This document shows, piece by piece, positions 40,818-49,752 of a DNA stretch of 64,000 nucleotides. Within the stretch, counting starts at the first letter, position 1. Each line of letters opens with the position of its first letter. The notes below the pieces were generated by a model. It saw only the letters and a list, made by a program, of their open reading frames with translations, made no database searches and was not told where the DNA came from. The position numbers were made by a program, and so were the translations under genes. This DNA comes from JARRKC01 sp963723965 (lineage in GTDB: Bacteria; Acidobacteriota; UBA6911; RPQK01; JAPXNP01): positions 1 to 64,000 of the forward strand of contig CAVRSV010000017.1 of the NCBI GenBank assembly GCA_963723965.1, given 5' to 3'.

Positions 40818-42428
40818 GTGAAGGACTCACGCTCTTCGTTCTGCTGTTGGAACGCCGCTTCTGTCGCTCTTTTCATCGGGATCGTCCTCCTGTGCTCCGG
40901 TAGCCTTGCGCGAGCTGCGATGCTCGCCCAGCAGGAGACGGAAGCGGAGACCGGGCAGTCGACGGTCGACGCGATCGCCAATATCGATCTTCGAACAGAC
41001 CTGCGGATCTTTACCGTCATGGCGGCGGTCACCGCAGCCGGCTTCGGGAGCGATGCGGGCCCGGGTCAACAGGGCGAAGTCGCTGCGGAGTTGCGGCGGG
41101 ATCTTGCGGACCTCGATCCGAGCCTGCTGACTCGATTGCGGGCCCTCTTCAACGCGCGCAGCTTCCTCACCGAGCGAGATCGGCATACCGCCTATACTTC
41201 CCTGGCGCTGCTTTTGACCGGCCCGCCTGACTTCAAGATCCGAAGTGACGCTCCGGAGATCCCGACCGATGTTCGCAGAATTCTGGGTTTCGAAGAACTG
41301 TTGCCCGAATTCTACGAGAAGGCGCATATCGCCTCCCTGTGGGAGACCTACCGACCAAAGTACGAGAAGAATCTGGAAGCCTACCGTCCGATCATTCTGG
41401 ACGTGATCCACAAGACGATCGAGTATTTCCATATCCCGCCGCGCGTGGCCCTCGACCGCTCCATCGTGGTCATGCTGGACCTGCTGGGGTTTCGCAATAT
41501 CGTGCACGCCCGCAATCTGGAGCGGACCTACTTCATCGTTCTCGGGCCGACCGACGAGCCCGAGGCGAATTTCGTTCAGATCCAGCATGAATACCTGCAC
41601 TTTCTGATCGATCCGTTGATCGAGAAATCCGGCGGGCAGCTCCTCAAAGAGACTTCGCTGATGAGGATGGCCGAAGCCCAGCCCAATGTAGGCCGGGACT
41701 TTCGGGGCCGATTCCTGCTCATCGTCGGCGAATCGCTGATCGAGGCCGTGCTGCACCGTCTGCATCCGGTTGCTGCGCAGGATGTGCGAGCTGATACGGT
41801 GGCCCTGTTTCGCCGCGGTCTGATCCTGTTTCCCTTCTTTACGCGGGAGTTGGTGAAGTTCGAGGCCTCGGGAAGGCAGCCGTTTCCCGCCTACCTGGCC
41901 GCCACACTGGTGTCGATTCCGGGAGGAGAAATTGCGGAGGATGCCACCCTGGTCGCCAACTGGGAGAGCCAGATCCAGGCGGAGGACCGGGCCGAAGCGG
42001 GTGCTCAACAGCAGGAGCGGGACCGGACGGAAAAGATGAACGAAATGAACCGGCTGCTCAGCGATGCGGGTCGGTTGATGGGGCAGAAGGACTGGCCGGA
42101 AGCCGTCGCCCAGTTGAACCAGTTGCTCCAGATCGACCCGGAGAATGGGAATGCCCTGTTCTACCTGGGTCAGATTGCCGCGCAGCAGCAGAAGCATGAG
42201 GAGGCCAACGGCTACTATTCACGGGCCGAAGCATCCAAGACATCAGAGCCTTGGGTGAAAGCCTGGAGCGCGGTGCGAATTGGTCGGTATCTGGCGCACG
42301 CCCGGAAATTCGAGGAGGCGCGCCAAAAGTTCGAGGAAGTTCTGGCACTGGGAGACGATCTCAACGGTGCCCGTCGTGCTGCAGAGGAATCGCTGGCCCA
42401 GTTGCCGGCAGGAAACGAGCGTCCCTGA
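40818..42428 (+). CDS. secreted TPR protein with HEYLH (HExxH) metallopeptidase-like motif
   Basis: A 536-residue exported protein with a signal peptide (about 1-36, ending near LARAA). The middle contains FVQIQHEYLHFLIDPLI, an HExxH zinc motif at residues 257-261, with possible downstream Glu ligands (KETSLMRMAEAQ). The last 150 residues are a charged helix and two or three TPR units (WPEAVAQLNQLLQIDPENGNALFYLGQIA). No named peptidase family was recognised. The GTG start follows a TATAAG box; the next TPR gene is 71 nt downstream. Confidence 0.72.
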   Translation: MKDSRSSFCCWNAASVALFIGIVLLCSGSLARAAMLAQQETEAETGQSTVDAIANIDLRTDLRIFTVMAAVTAAGFGSDAGPGQQGEVAAELRRDLADLDPSLLTRLRALFNARSFLTERDRHTAYTSLALLLTGPPDFKIRSDAPEIPTDVRRILGFEELLPEFYEKAHIASLWETYRPKYEKNLEAYRPIILDVIHKTIEYFHIPPRVALDRSIVVMLDLLGFRNIVHARNLERTYFIVLGPTDEPEANFVQIQHEYLHFLIDPLIEKSGGQLLKETSLMRMAEAQPNVGRDFRGRFLLIVGESLIEAVLHRLHPVAAQDVRADTVALFRRGLILFPFFTRELVKFEASGRQPFPAYLAATLVSIPGGEIAEDATLVANWESQIQAEDRAEAGAQQQERDRTEKMNEMNRLLSDAGRLMGQKDWPEAVAQLNQLLQIDPENGNALFYLGQIAAQQQKHEEANGYYSRAEASKTSEPWVKAWSAVRIGRYLAHARKFEEARQKFEEVLALGDDLNGARRAAEESLAQLPAGNERP

Positions 42429-42499
42429 AGGTGGAATCGGAGCACGGTTCCTCCCTGCGCGCATGATCTAAACGAGGATGGTTCTTTAGGAGGATCGGG

Positions 42500-43552
42500 A
42501 TGTTCAAGAAAATGGGAATGACGGTGCTTGTCGGCTGCTTTGCCCTGACGGCAGGGCTCGCCGCGCAGGCTTCACAGTCATCAACACAGACGAACCAGGG
42601 TGCCCAGGCGCAGACTCAGGGCGACCAGCAGCCCAGCGGGGAGCAGGCTGCTGCTCCCGCCGTTCGCGTACCGGGTCAGGCGGCAAGCCTGGAAGAGCGG
42701 GATGCCTGGCTGGCCGCCAACCAGGCCCCGACGCTGGCGGAAAAGGCGTCCAAGGCCGAAGCGTTCCTCAAACAGTACCCGAACAGCGGGCTGACGGCGA
42801 ACGCCGAATACCTGATTGCAATGAACTGCTATCAGGAGGGGCAGGTGGACGATTTCATTCGCCACGCGGAAGCCGCGATTACCGAGTTGCCGATGGCCTT
42901 CGATCTGATGAGCCATCTCGCCTTCTACTATGCCGAAACGCATCGGCCGGACCAGGCGATCGAACGGGCCAATCGCGCACTCAGCATCGTGGAGCACCTC
43001 TCCAAGCCGGCCGAGGCCTCGCCGGAGAAGTGGGTCTCGGAGAAGGACCAGATCCTGGCGGAAGTCAACTATGCCCTGGGACGATCCTATCTGGAACACT
43101 CCTTTCAATCGAAGGGTGAGGAGTCGAAGGCCAATCTCCAGAAATCCATCACCTACCTCCAGGAGGCACTCAAGCATGACCCGCAGCACGACTTCGCCAA
43201 CTTCCGTCTGGCGCTGGCCGAGCGCAATACCGGGAACGTGACGCGGACGCTGATTTCCTACGGTCGTTGCGTGGCCGTCGGGGGTGTGGCCGCGGAACCG
43301 GCGCGACAGCAGATCGGTGAGATTCTGGACATCGTGAACAAGAAGCTGCCCAAGTCCCAGTGGGCGGGAAAGTCCGTTGACGAGGTGGTTGCCGCCGCCC
43401 GCACGGAACTGCTTCAGAGTGTCGCCGATAGGCAAGCCGAGCGGGACCACGAGATCCAGCTGCTGAGAGACCAGGATGCGCTGAAAGCCGCAGCTCCCCC
43501 GGCGGCTCCCGCGTCCGGCGAGCCGGTAGCGACTCCTCCCCCCGGGCGCTGA
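42500..43552 (+). CDS. exported TPR protein
   Basis: A 350-residue protein: signal peptide (about 1-23, ending LAAQA), a Gln/Thr/Ala-rich low-complexity linker (about 24-55), then TPR-like helices through about 290 and a Pro/Ala tail. The ribosome binding site GGAGGATCGGG precedes the ATG. It probably acts as a periplasmic scaffold. It forms a pair with the preceding TPR gene. Confidence 0.75.
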   Translation: MFKKMGMTVLVGCFALTAGLAAQASQSSTQTNQGAQAQTQGDQQPSGEQAAAPAVRVPGQAASLEERDAWLAANQAPTLAEKASKAEAFLKQYPNSGLTANAEYLIAMNCYQEGQVDDFIRHAEAAITELPMAFDLMSHLAFYYAETHRPDQAIERANRALSIVEHLSKPAEASPEKWVSEKDQILAEVNYALGRSYLEHSFQSKGEESKANLQKSITYLQEALKHDPQHDFANFRLALAERNTGNVTRTLISYGRCVAVGGVAAEPARQQIGEILDIVNKKLPKSQWAGKSVDEVVAAARTELLQSVADRQAERDHEIQLLRDQDALKAAAPPAAPASGEPVATPPPGR

Positions 43553-43653
43553 ACCGAGTGGGGCGGGTCATCGAACTGCACGCAATGTAGGCCTGCTTTG
43601 GAAGCGGGTGGATCGGCAGGGCGCAGGCCTCCTGAAAGGAATGAACCGCAACA

Positions 43654-44493
43654 GTGTGGCGGAAAGCACTCTCGTTCATTCAGAGCCTGCGCTCCGCCGA
43701 GTCGCGACCGGACTCACAGACGGGCCGCAGTGACCTGACGGCGAAACGGCTGCGCCGGCTGGCGGAGCTCGAAGCGAAGATCGGTTACCGCTTCCGGGAC
43801 CGAGGGCTTCTGGATCGGGCGTTGACCCATCGCAGCTTTGCCTACGAGTCTTCGATGGAAGGCCAGCCGGTCGGAGACTACGAATCCCTGGAATTCCTGG
43901 GGGACGCGATTCTCGGCTTCTTGATCGCCGAGTTCCTCTACCTGACGTACTTCGATCTGTCCGAGGGCGAGTTCACCAAGATTCGTGCCCATCTGGTCTC
44001 GACCCGGCAGCTGTCGACGCTGTCGAAGGTGCTGGATCTGGGCGCCTTCATGAACTTCAGTCGCGGCGAAGAGAAGACCGGCGGGCCCAACAAGAAGGCG
44101 ATCCTGGCCGACGTTTTCGAAAGCCTGGTGGCGGCGATCTATCTCGACGGCGAGATGAATGCGGCGCGGGAGTTCGTTCTGTCTCAGTTCGAACCCAGGT
44201 TCGCCGAAATCGCCCGCGGAGAGTTGACTTTTCGCGACTATAAGTCGGCCCTGCAAGAGTCTCTGCACCGGCTCGGCCGCTCCAGTCCGCGGTACCGGGT
44301 CCTGAGTGAGACCGGCCCCGAGCATCGCAAGGAGTTCCTGGTCTCGGTCAATTGCGAGGGCCAGGAGCTCAGCCGCGGATCCGGCAAGACCAAGAAAGAG
44401 GCCGAGCAGCAGGCGGCCGAGCGGACACTCCAGCGCCTACGAGAAAACGGCAATGAACTTCCAGTAGACGAGCAGGGTCAGGATGTCGTATGA
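43654..44493 (+). CDS. rnc: ribonuclease III
   Basis: Double-stranded RNA endonuclease. The catalytic domain has LTHRSFAYES, the signature ESLEFLGDAILG (about residues 77-88) with the metal-binding residues, and ADVFESLVAAIYLDG; a dsRNA-binding domain (about 200-270) ends the protein. The N-terminal 30 residues are a basic extension beyond the usual 230-residue family, so a later start is possible; I kept the GTG at 43654. Its last 57 nt overlap the convergent CPBP gene. Confidence 0.95.
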   Translation: MWRKALSFIQSLRSAESRPDSQTGRSDLTAKRLRRLAELEAKIGYRFRDRGLLDRALTHRSFAYESSMEGQPVGDYESLEFLGDAILGFLIAEFLYLTYFDLSEGEFTKIRAHLVSTRQLSTLSKVLDLGAFMNFSRGEEKTGGPNKKAILADVFESLVAAIYLDGEMNAAREFVLSQFEPRFAEIARGELTFRDYKSALQESLHRLGRSSPRYRVLSETGPEHRKEFLVSVNCEGQELSRGSGKTKKEAEQQAAERTLQRLRENGNELPVDEQGQDVV

Positions 44494-45204
44494 GGCGTGA
44501 GCCACGATGGGGCCGGTGACGCTGCGCCGCCTGATGAAGAGCACCCCGAACAGTAGTCCCAGCACCCCGGCCGCGACGGCATTGTCGAGCCCCTGGATGA
44601 CGTGGCCGAAGGCGAAGAAAAGGCTCCACAGTCCCAATCCGACGGCGACCCCACCCAGGTTTTCCTCGAACCGCGTCAGGACGAAGGCGCGTTGCAGCTC
44701 TTCCTTCAGGCCTCCGACGTAGAGGCTGCTGAGGATCATCAAGCCAAGCTCCCAGGGCGTCTGAATCAGCTCCAGGAGGGGGTTCTTCTGCGTGACGTAT
44801 TCAGGGGCAAAGTGCTGGAAGAGCTGGCTGATCAGAATGGTGGACCCGAACAGGACCGGGAGAAAAGCCAGCCCTACGAGCGCTTCCTTTCGCAAGAGCC
44901 CGCGGCCCCAGCCGATCGACCGCAGAGACTGTCCGCGCAGCCAGACAAGTCCAAGGATGATGGGGAGGGTGATGGAGGCTTCGGTCAACATCAGAGCGAC
45001 CACGAGGTAAGCGTTTCCGAGCAGCTGCGCGTTCGAGATTCCTCCCAGGGCGAATCCGAGCTGTGCCAGCAGCGGCCCGGCCAGAGCGACGGCCAGGATC
45101 TCAATGATGTTGACCAGCCGGGCAGCGAGCGTGTGCTGCGAGTTTCCCACCGGAGGTTCCATAGGGGGTCCTGTCTGCGGCCCGGATTCGTCGCGTCCAT
45201 CCAT
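44437..45204 (-). CDS. CPBP family intramembrane metalloprotease
   Basis: A 255-residue polytopic membrane protein of the CAAX/CPBP (ABI) family. Conserved motifs: GGLKEELQRAF (EExxxR, about residue 165), LFFAFGH (FxxxH) and VAHASYD (HxxxD). About seven hydrophobic helices. Family members process prenylated proteins or act in bacteriocin immunity; the target here is unknown. It converges on rnc with a 57-nt overlap of coding sequence. Confidence 0.9.
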   Translation of the reverse strand: MDGRDESGPQTGPPMEPPVGNSQHTLAARLVNIIEILAVALAGPLLAQLGFALGGISNAQLLGNAYLVVALMLTEASITLPIILGLVWLRGQSLRSIGWGRGLLRKEALVGLAFLPVLFGSTILISQLFQHFAPEYVTQKNPLLELIQTPWELGLMILSSLYVGGLKEELQRAFVLTRFEENLGGVAVGLGLWSLFFAFGHVIQGLDNAVAAGVLGLLFGVLFIRRRSVTGPIVAHASYDILTLLVYWKFIAVFS

Positions 45205-45510
45205 ATGCCATAGATTCTAGCCGAAGGCGATGAGGCGGGTGTGAGAGGCAGGGAGAACACGTATAAATTTCGATGGGTGTTGAACTTTCCGGTTACTCCG
45301 CGGCATGCTAGATGGTATACTCGCGACGTTAGAGCGAATAAGGGGATACGGAGCGTTTTGGGGATACACCATACTCTTGCGGTCGCGGAGTGGGTATCGC
45401 TACGCTTTTTTTGCATTCCTTGGAGTATGCTCGAATTAAGTTCTCATGGAGTTTTGGGATTCAGCCTTTAGGCGCTTGGCCCAAGGTTCAGCAATTCAGG
45501 AGGTAGATCT
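45205..45510. promoter_or_regulatory. AT-richer divergent region and long leader before the OmpA/PKD gene
   Basis: About 306 bases between the divergent CPBP and OmpA-type genes, visibly AT-richer than its surroundings. A TATACT at 45316-45321 could be the -10 of the plus-strand gene, giving a leader of roughly 180 nt; TATAAAT at 45262-45268 is another AT box. The leader contains a duplicated GGGGATAC (near 45341 and 45360) and ends with a strong AGGAGGT ribosome binding site before the ATG at 45511. I match it to no known riboswitch. Confidence 0.4.
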
Positions 45511-47625
45511 ATGCTTCGGCCGAAAAAGAGCTTATGGATTCTGCTTGTTCTTTCCCTCCTGGTGGGCACTCTCGTCGCCCAGGATCGTGGAAAGATCAAG
45601 CTCCTGATTCCGACGCACAGGGGAAGTACCGGTTTGTTCAATCTGCCGGTTGCGGATACCTTCCGGCAGGGCGAAGTCGCCCTCGGTGTTGCCGCGCATA
45701 AGTTCAACCGTGATCCCGGCGATATCGACTACACCATCTTCCCGGTCTCGTTTACGATCGGGTTGACCGATCGCATCGAGCTCTTCGGTTCGATGGAAGC
45801 GTACAAACGGGTGAATGCCGACGACATCGTCGTGAACAAGGTGTTGCCGAGGGGCGCCCTGGTTCCGGCCGTGCTCAACAACAACCTTCCGGGCGGCGTG
45901 GTCGGGTTCTACAACGAATCACCCTACATGGACGTGGGCTTCGGCGACGGTACGGGCGATCTCTGGGCCGGCGTGAAGTTCAACCTGTTGTCCGAGCGTC
46001 GTGGCGCGGGCGTCAGCGTCGCCGTTCAGCCGATCTTCAAGTTTCATGTCACGAACGACCGCCAGCATCTTCTCAGGGGTCTGACCTCGGGCTCGACCGA
46101 CGGCGGCTTCGACTTCATCCTCTCCAAGAATATCTCCGGCGGTGGGACGTTCACCGCCGATGTCGGTTACATGTGGGCCGGCGATCGAACCGGCATCGAC
46201 CGCCAGAACATGTTGAACTGGGGCGGCGGCTTTCAGGTGCCCATGGGGACTCCGGCCCTTCACCTCATCGGTGAAATGCTCGGGACCCACTTCATCGGGA
46301 CCAGTTCCACCAGCCAGTGGGTCAACTCGCAGGACCCCATCGACGCCTATCTGGGTTTGCGGGCCTATGCCTCCAAGTCCTTCGCACTGACCGGTGCGGT
46401 CAACTATCACCTGACCGGTACGGACGTCCCGGGGGTTCAGGATTCCGAGTGTCTCGGCTTCTACGTTCAGGCCGCCCTCAAGCGGACCATCGACGAGCCT
46501 CCGACGGTCGAATGTTCGGCCCAGCCGACGACGGTGACGGAGGGCGATCCGGTCACCATCAACGCGACCATGTTCGATCCTGACGACGACAATCTGACCG
46601 TCAGCTGGAAGACCAGCGGCGGGCGGCTGTCGGAGCACGGCAATTCGGCGACCCTCGACACCAAGGGTCTCGAGGCGGGTCGCTACAGCGTGATGGTTGA
46701 AGTCAGTGATGGCGAGAAGGTGGCCAGCTGTTCCTCGGACATCACTGTCGAGAAGCGCAAGATGCCGCCGACCATTACCTGCGAAGACACCTCTCGCACG
46801 GTGACCATGGGCGATTCGGTCACCCTGCGCGCCTCGGCCTCGGATCCCAACGGGGACACGTTGACCTATTCCTGGACCGTGGATGGCCAGTCGGTGTCGA
46901 ACAACAGCCCTCAGTTTGAGTTCGGTACCACCGGACGCAGTGTGGGCCAGCATCAGATTCGTGTCACCGTCACGGATGTGGACAACATGAGTGCCAGCTG
47001 CGAGTTCACCGTCACGGTCAACCTGAAGCCCAACTTGAACCCGACCTGCTCGCTGAGCCTCGACAGAAACAGCGTGCTGGCCGGCGAACCGATTCGGGCG
47101 ACCGCGCAGGCTTCGGATCCCGAAGGTGGGCCATTGACCTACGCCTGGCAGGTGGACGGACAGCAGCGGTCGGACAGCGGCACGGTCTTGTCCATCAACA
47201 CCAGCGGAATGACGGGTGGACCGCACAGTGTGACCCTGAACGTCACCGACGAACGGGGCGGCACCTGCACGAGCACTCAGACCTTCAACGTGACCGAAAA
47301 GGTCATCATCCCGATGAGCGGCATGCGGCCCGACAACAAGGCCAAGGCTCAGCTGGATGAGATCGCTCTCAAGATGCAGCAGAATCCGCAGCTGCACGCC
47401 AGAGTCACCGGCTATACCGATGACATCGGCAGCGAGGCGAACAATGAGAAGGTAGGCATGCGACGTGCCGACGCGGTGAAGAGCTACCTCGTCAAACAGC
47501 ACAACATCGATGCCGGCCGCATCGAAACCCAGTCCGGCGGCGAGAGCAATCCCATCGCCGACAACAAGACTGCGGAAGGCCGCAAGCAGAACCGGAGAGT
47601 CGAAGTCGAACTCTACGTTCCGTAA
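45511..47625 (+). CDS. OmpA-family outer membrane protein with three PKD/Ig-like repeats
   Basis: A 704-residue exported protein: signal peptide (about 1-23, LVAQ), a beta-strand-rich region to about 325 likely to form a membrane barrel, three Cys-paired PKD/Ig-like domains (about 330-415, 417-505, 508-595; each with DPxxxxLTxxW-type text), and a C-terminal OmpA domain (TGYTDDIGSEANNEKVGMRRADAVKSYL, GRKQNRRVEVEL) that binds peptidoglycan. A strong SD and a long leader suggest high, possibly regulated expression. Likely a major envelope anchor. Confidence 0.9.
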   Translation: MLRPKKSLWILLVLSLLVGTLVAQDRGKIKLLIPTHRGSTGLFNLPVADTFRQGEVALGVAAHKFNRDPGDIDYTIFPVSFTIGLTDRIELFGSMEAYKRVNADDIVVNKVLPRGALVPAVLNNNLPGGVVGFYNESPYMDVGFGDGTGDLWAGVKFNLLSERRGAGVSVAVQPIFKFHVTNDRQHLLRGLTSGSTDGGFDFILSKNISGGGTFTADVGYMWAGDRTGIDRQNMLNWGGGFQVPMGTPALHLIGEMLGTHFIGTSSTSQWVNSQDPIDAYLGLRAYASKSFALTGAVNYHLTGTDVPGVQDSECLGFYVQAALKRTIDEPPTVECSAQPTTVTEGDPVTINATMFDPDDDNLTVSWKTSGGRLSEHGNSATLDTKGLEAGRYSVMVEVSDGEKVASCSSDITVEKRKMPPTITCEDTSRTVTMGDSVTLRASASDPNGDTLTYSWTVDGQSVSNNSPQFEFGTTGRSVGQHQIRVTVTDVDNMSASCEFTVTVNLKPNLNPTCSLSLDRNSVLAGEPIRATAQASDPEGGPLTYAWQVDGQQRSDSGTVLSINTSGMTGGPHSVTLNVTDERGGTCTSTQTFNVTEKVIIPMSGMRPDNKAKAQLDEIALKMQQNPQLHARVTGYTDDIGSEANNEKVGMRRADAVKSYLVKQHNIDAGRIETQSGGESNPIADNKTAEGRKQNRRVEVELYVP

Positions 47626-47681
47626 AAAGGGCAAGCCCCGGCGGCGATCATCCGGCGGGGCAGCCTGTTCTGCTAGAATCT

Positions 47682-47713
47682 GGGCGGAGGTCATTTGGCC
47701 TCCGCCCTTTTTT
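47682..47713 (+). terminator. intrinsic terminator abutting the next start codon
   Basis: GGGCGGAGG (47682-47690) pairs perfectly with CCTCCGCCC (47699-47707) across an 8-nt loop, followed by six Ts (47708-47713). It ends 2 nt before the ATG at 47716. It fits as terminator of the OmpA-type gene. A TAGAAT at 47674-47679 just upstream could be a -10 for a transcript beginning inside the hairpin. A second GC hairpin without Ts lies at about 47635-47661. Confidence 0.85.
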
Positions 47714-47715
47714 CT

Positions 47716-49650
47716 ATGCGTACCAGCAAACTGATTCTCCTTTTCTGTGTGATGGTGGGTCTCGGGACAGCGTGGGTCCGTGCCGAGCCCGATTTGATTC
47801 CCCTGGGGCCCTTCGGCGGTGACGTCCGCTCGCTCGTGACCCATCCGGATCGGCCCGACCGGGTCTACCTCGGGACGCCGGACGGCCAGATCTTTGTCTC
47901 CGACGACTGGGGCAGGGCATGGCACAAGTTGAGCCCGGGAATCGGCCGGCGAGAGCTCGTCATCGACGCACTGATCGTTGATCCCCGCGACCCTGACATC
48001 ATGTGGGCCGGCGGCTGGGAATTGAAGAGCGACCGAGGCGGACTCTATCGGAGTTCGGATGCGGGTCGGTCCTGGCAGCAGATCGACCTGGGGGACCACC
48101 AGAGCAGCATCCGGGCAGTTGCGGTGGCGCCGACCAATCCGGACGTGGTGGCAGTCGGGATCACCGAGGGTGTTCTGCTGAGTCGGGATGGCGGTAAGAC
48201 GTGGGAACGCATCTCACGCGGCTACCGGAGCCTCTACAATGTGCACTCCCTGGCCTTCGATCCCACCGACTCGAACCTGCTCTACGTGGGGACCTGGCGG
48301 CTGGCCTGGAAAACTCCAGATCTGGGGAAGTCCTGGCAGGCGATTCACACGGGAATGTACTGGGACAGTGATCTCTTCTCCATGCAGGTCGACCCGGCGG
48401 CGCCTGCACACCTCCTGGCAGGAGCCTGTTCGGGTGTATACCGATCGGCCAACGGGGGGGAACGCTGGGAGCGTCTGAAGAACGGTATACCCGACGCGGC
48501 CAAGCGCACGAGGGTGGTGCGTTTCGATCCCGATCGCCCCGGCCTCGTCTATGCCGGCACGACGGAAGGGCTCTATCGATCGCGCGACGGAGGCAGCCGT
48601 TGGGAGCTCGTGCTGCCGGGAGTCGTGGTCAACGCCATTCTGATCCACCCCGGGGACAGCGACCGTCTCCTGTTGGGAACCGACGATGGCGGGGTGCTGT
48701 CGACGGCCGACGGCGGGCAGACCTTCCAGGCCTCGAATCGGGGTTTCTGCCAGCGTCAGATTGCTTTCGTGGCAAGTCGCCAGAGCGGCGGCGGCGAGGT
48801 CTTTGCGGCGGTTACGCGGGACAGCAAGCACGGCGGGTTCTTCTGGTCGAACGACGGAGGGCGCAAATGGCAAGCCTATAACGAGGGTCTGGGTGATGCG
48901 GTCGCTTCGATCCGCACCATCCTGCCCTTGGAGAGGTCACCCGAAGTGCTCGTGGGGACGGCCCGCGGGGTGTACCGCGGCATCCCCGGGAAGGAGCCCT
49001 GGTCTCCCATGCCGGGGACCGGAGAGCTGGTCGTCAACCGGATGCAGTTTCTGGACGATGAGGCCAAGCTCCTGATCGCAGCCGACCAGGGGATCTTCCG
49101 CGCGGACGGGAAAGAGCCTCCTGTCAAGCTGAAGATCGGAGTCTACGACCGGGACGTCGCCTGCGTTCTGACCGATCCCGCGACCGGAACCGCCTACATC
49201 GGGACAGGGATGGGAGTGTTCCGTTCGGAGGATGAGGGAAGGACCTGGTCGATCCGGGTGGAGGGCCTGCCCTACATCTCGGTCAATGATCTGAGTCTCG
49301 TCCAGAAGCGTCTTTTCGCGGCCACCAAAAAGGGGCTGTTCTATTCGGATGACCGTGGAGACCACTGGGCTCAGGCGAAAGGGATTTTTCCGATCGAAAT
49401 CGCCGCGGTTTCGGGCGGACCCGATTCGGACGAAGTGGTGGCCGCCGATCCCTTGGTCGGCTATCTGTTTACCAGCCGGGACCTGGGTTCAACCTGGGAG
49501 GCTGTCAATGTCGGACTGGAGCTGTCCCGCATCCAGAGTCTGAGCCGGACGCCGGCAGGGGAACTGCTGGCCGGCACACTGGCCGAAGGGGTGTATCGCA
49601 TCCTGCTCGCGCCGGCGGCAAGTCCGACGGCGTCCCCAAGCTCCGACTAG
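47716..49650 (+). CDS. exported Asp-box (BNR-like) repeat protein, beta-propeller
   Basis: A 644-residue protein with a signal peptide (about 1-23, VRA). About nine to ten Asp-box repeats of the form S-x-D-x-G-x-x-W are spread along it (SSDAGRSW, SRDGGKTW, SANGGERW, SRDGGSRW, SNDGGRKW, SEDEGRTW, SDDRGDHW, SRDLGSTW), indicating one or two beta-propellers like sortilin/YCF48-type folds. No sialidase catalytic residues are evident. The ATG is 2 nt after a terminator. Confidence 0.82.
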   Translation: MRTSKLILLFCVMVGLGTAWVRAEPDLIPLGPFGGDVRSLVTHPDRPDRVYLGTPDGQIFVSDDWGRAWHKLSPGIGRRELVIDALIVDPRDPDIMWAGGWELKSDRGGLYRSSDAGRSWQQIDLGDHQSSIRAVAVAPTNPDVVAVGITEGVLLSRDGGKTWERISRGYRSLYNVHSLAFDPTDSNLLYVGTWRLAWKTPDLGKSWQAIHTGMYWDSDLFSMQVDPAAPAHLLAGACSGVYRSANGGERWERLKNGIPDAAKRTRVVRFDPDRPGLVYAGTTEGLYRSRDGGSRWELVLPGVVVNAILIHPGDSDRLLLGTDDGGVLSTADGGQTFQASNRGFCQRQIAFVASRQSGGGEVFAAVTRDSKHGGFFWSNDGGRKWQAYNEGLGDAVASIRTILPLERSPEVLVGTARGVYRGIPGKEPWSPMPGTGELVVNRMQFLDDEAKLLIAADQGIFRADGKEPPVKLKIGVYDRDVACVLTDPATGTAYIGTGMGVFRSEDEGRTWSIRVEGLPYISVNDLSLVQKRLFAATKKGLFYSDDRGDHWAQAKGIFPIEIAAVSGGPDSDEVVAADPLVGYLFTSRDLGSTWEAVNVGLELSRIQSLSRTPAGELLAGTLAEGVYRILLAPAASPTASPSSD

Positions 49651-49752
49651 GCTGAGGCCAAGGCTCCCGGTCCCGAGGCGCCTGAGGGCACAGGACTGCA
49701 CAGTCCCGATCGATCCCTTCCGGGGATGGAACCCTCGGATCTCGAATCTTCC

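Noticed and set aside
45919..48099. 726-codon minus-strand frame opposite the OmpA/PKD gene
   Set aside because: Antisense shadow of repeat-rich coding sequence, with no start signal or domain.
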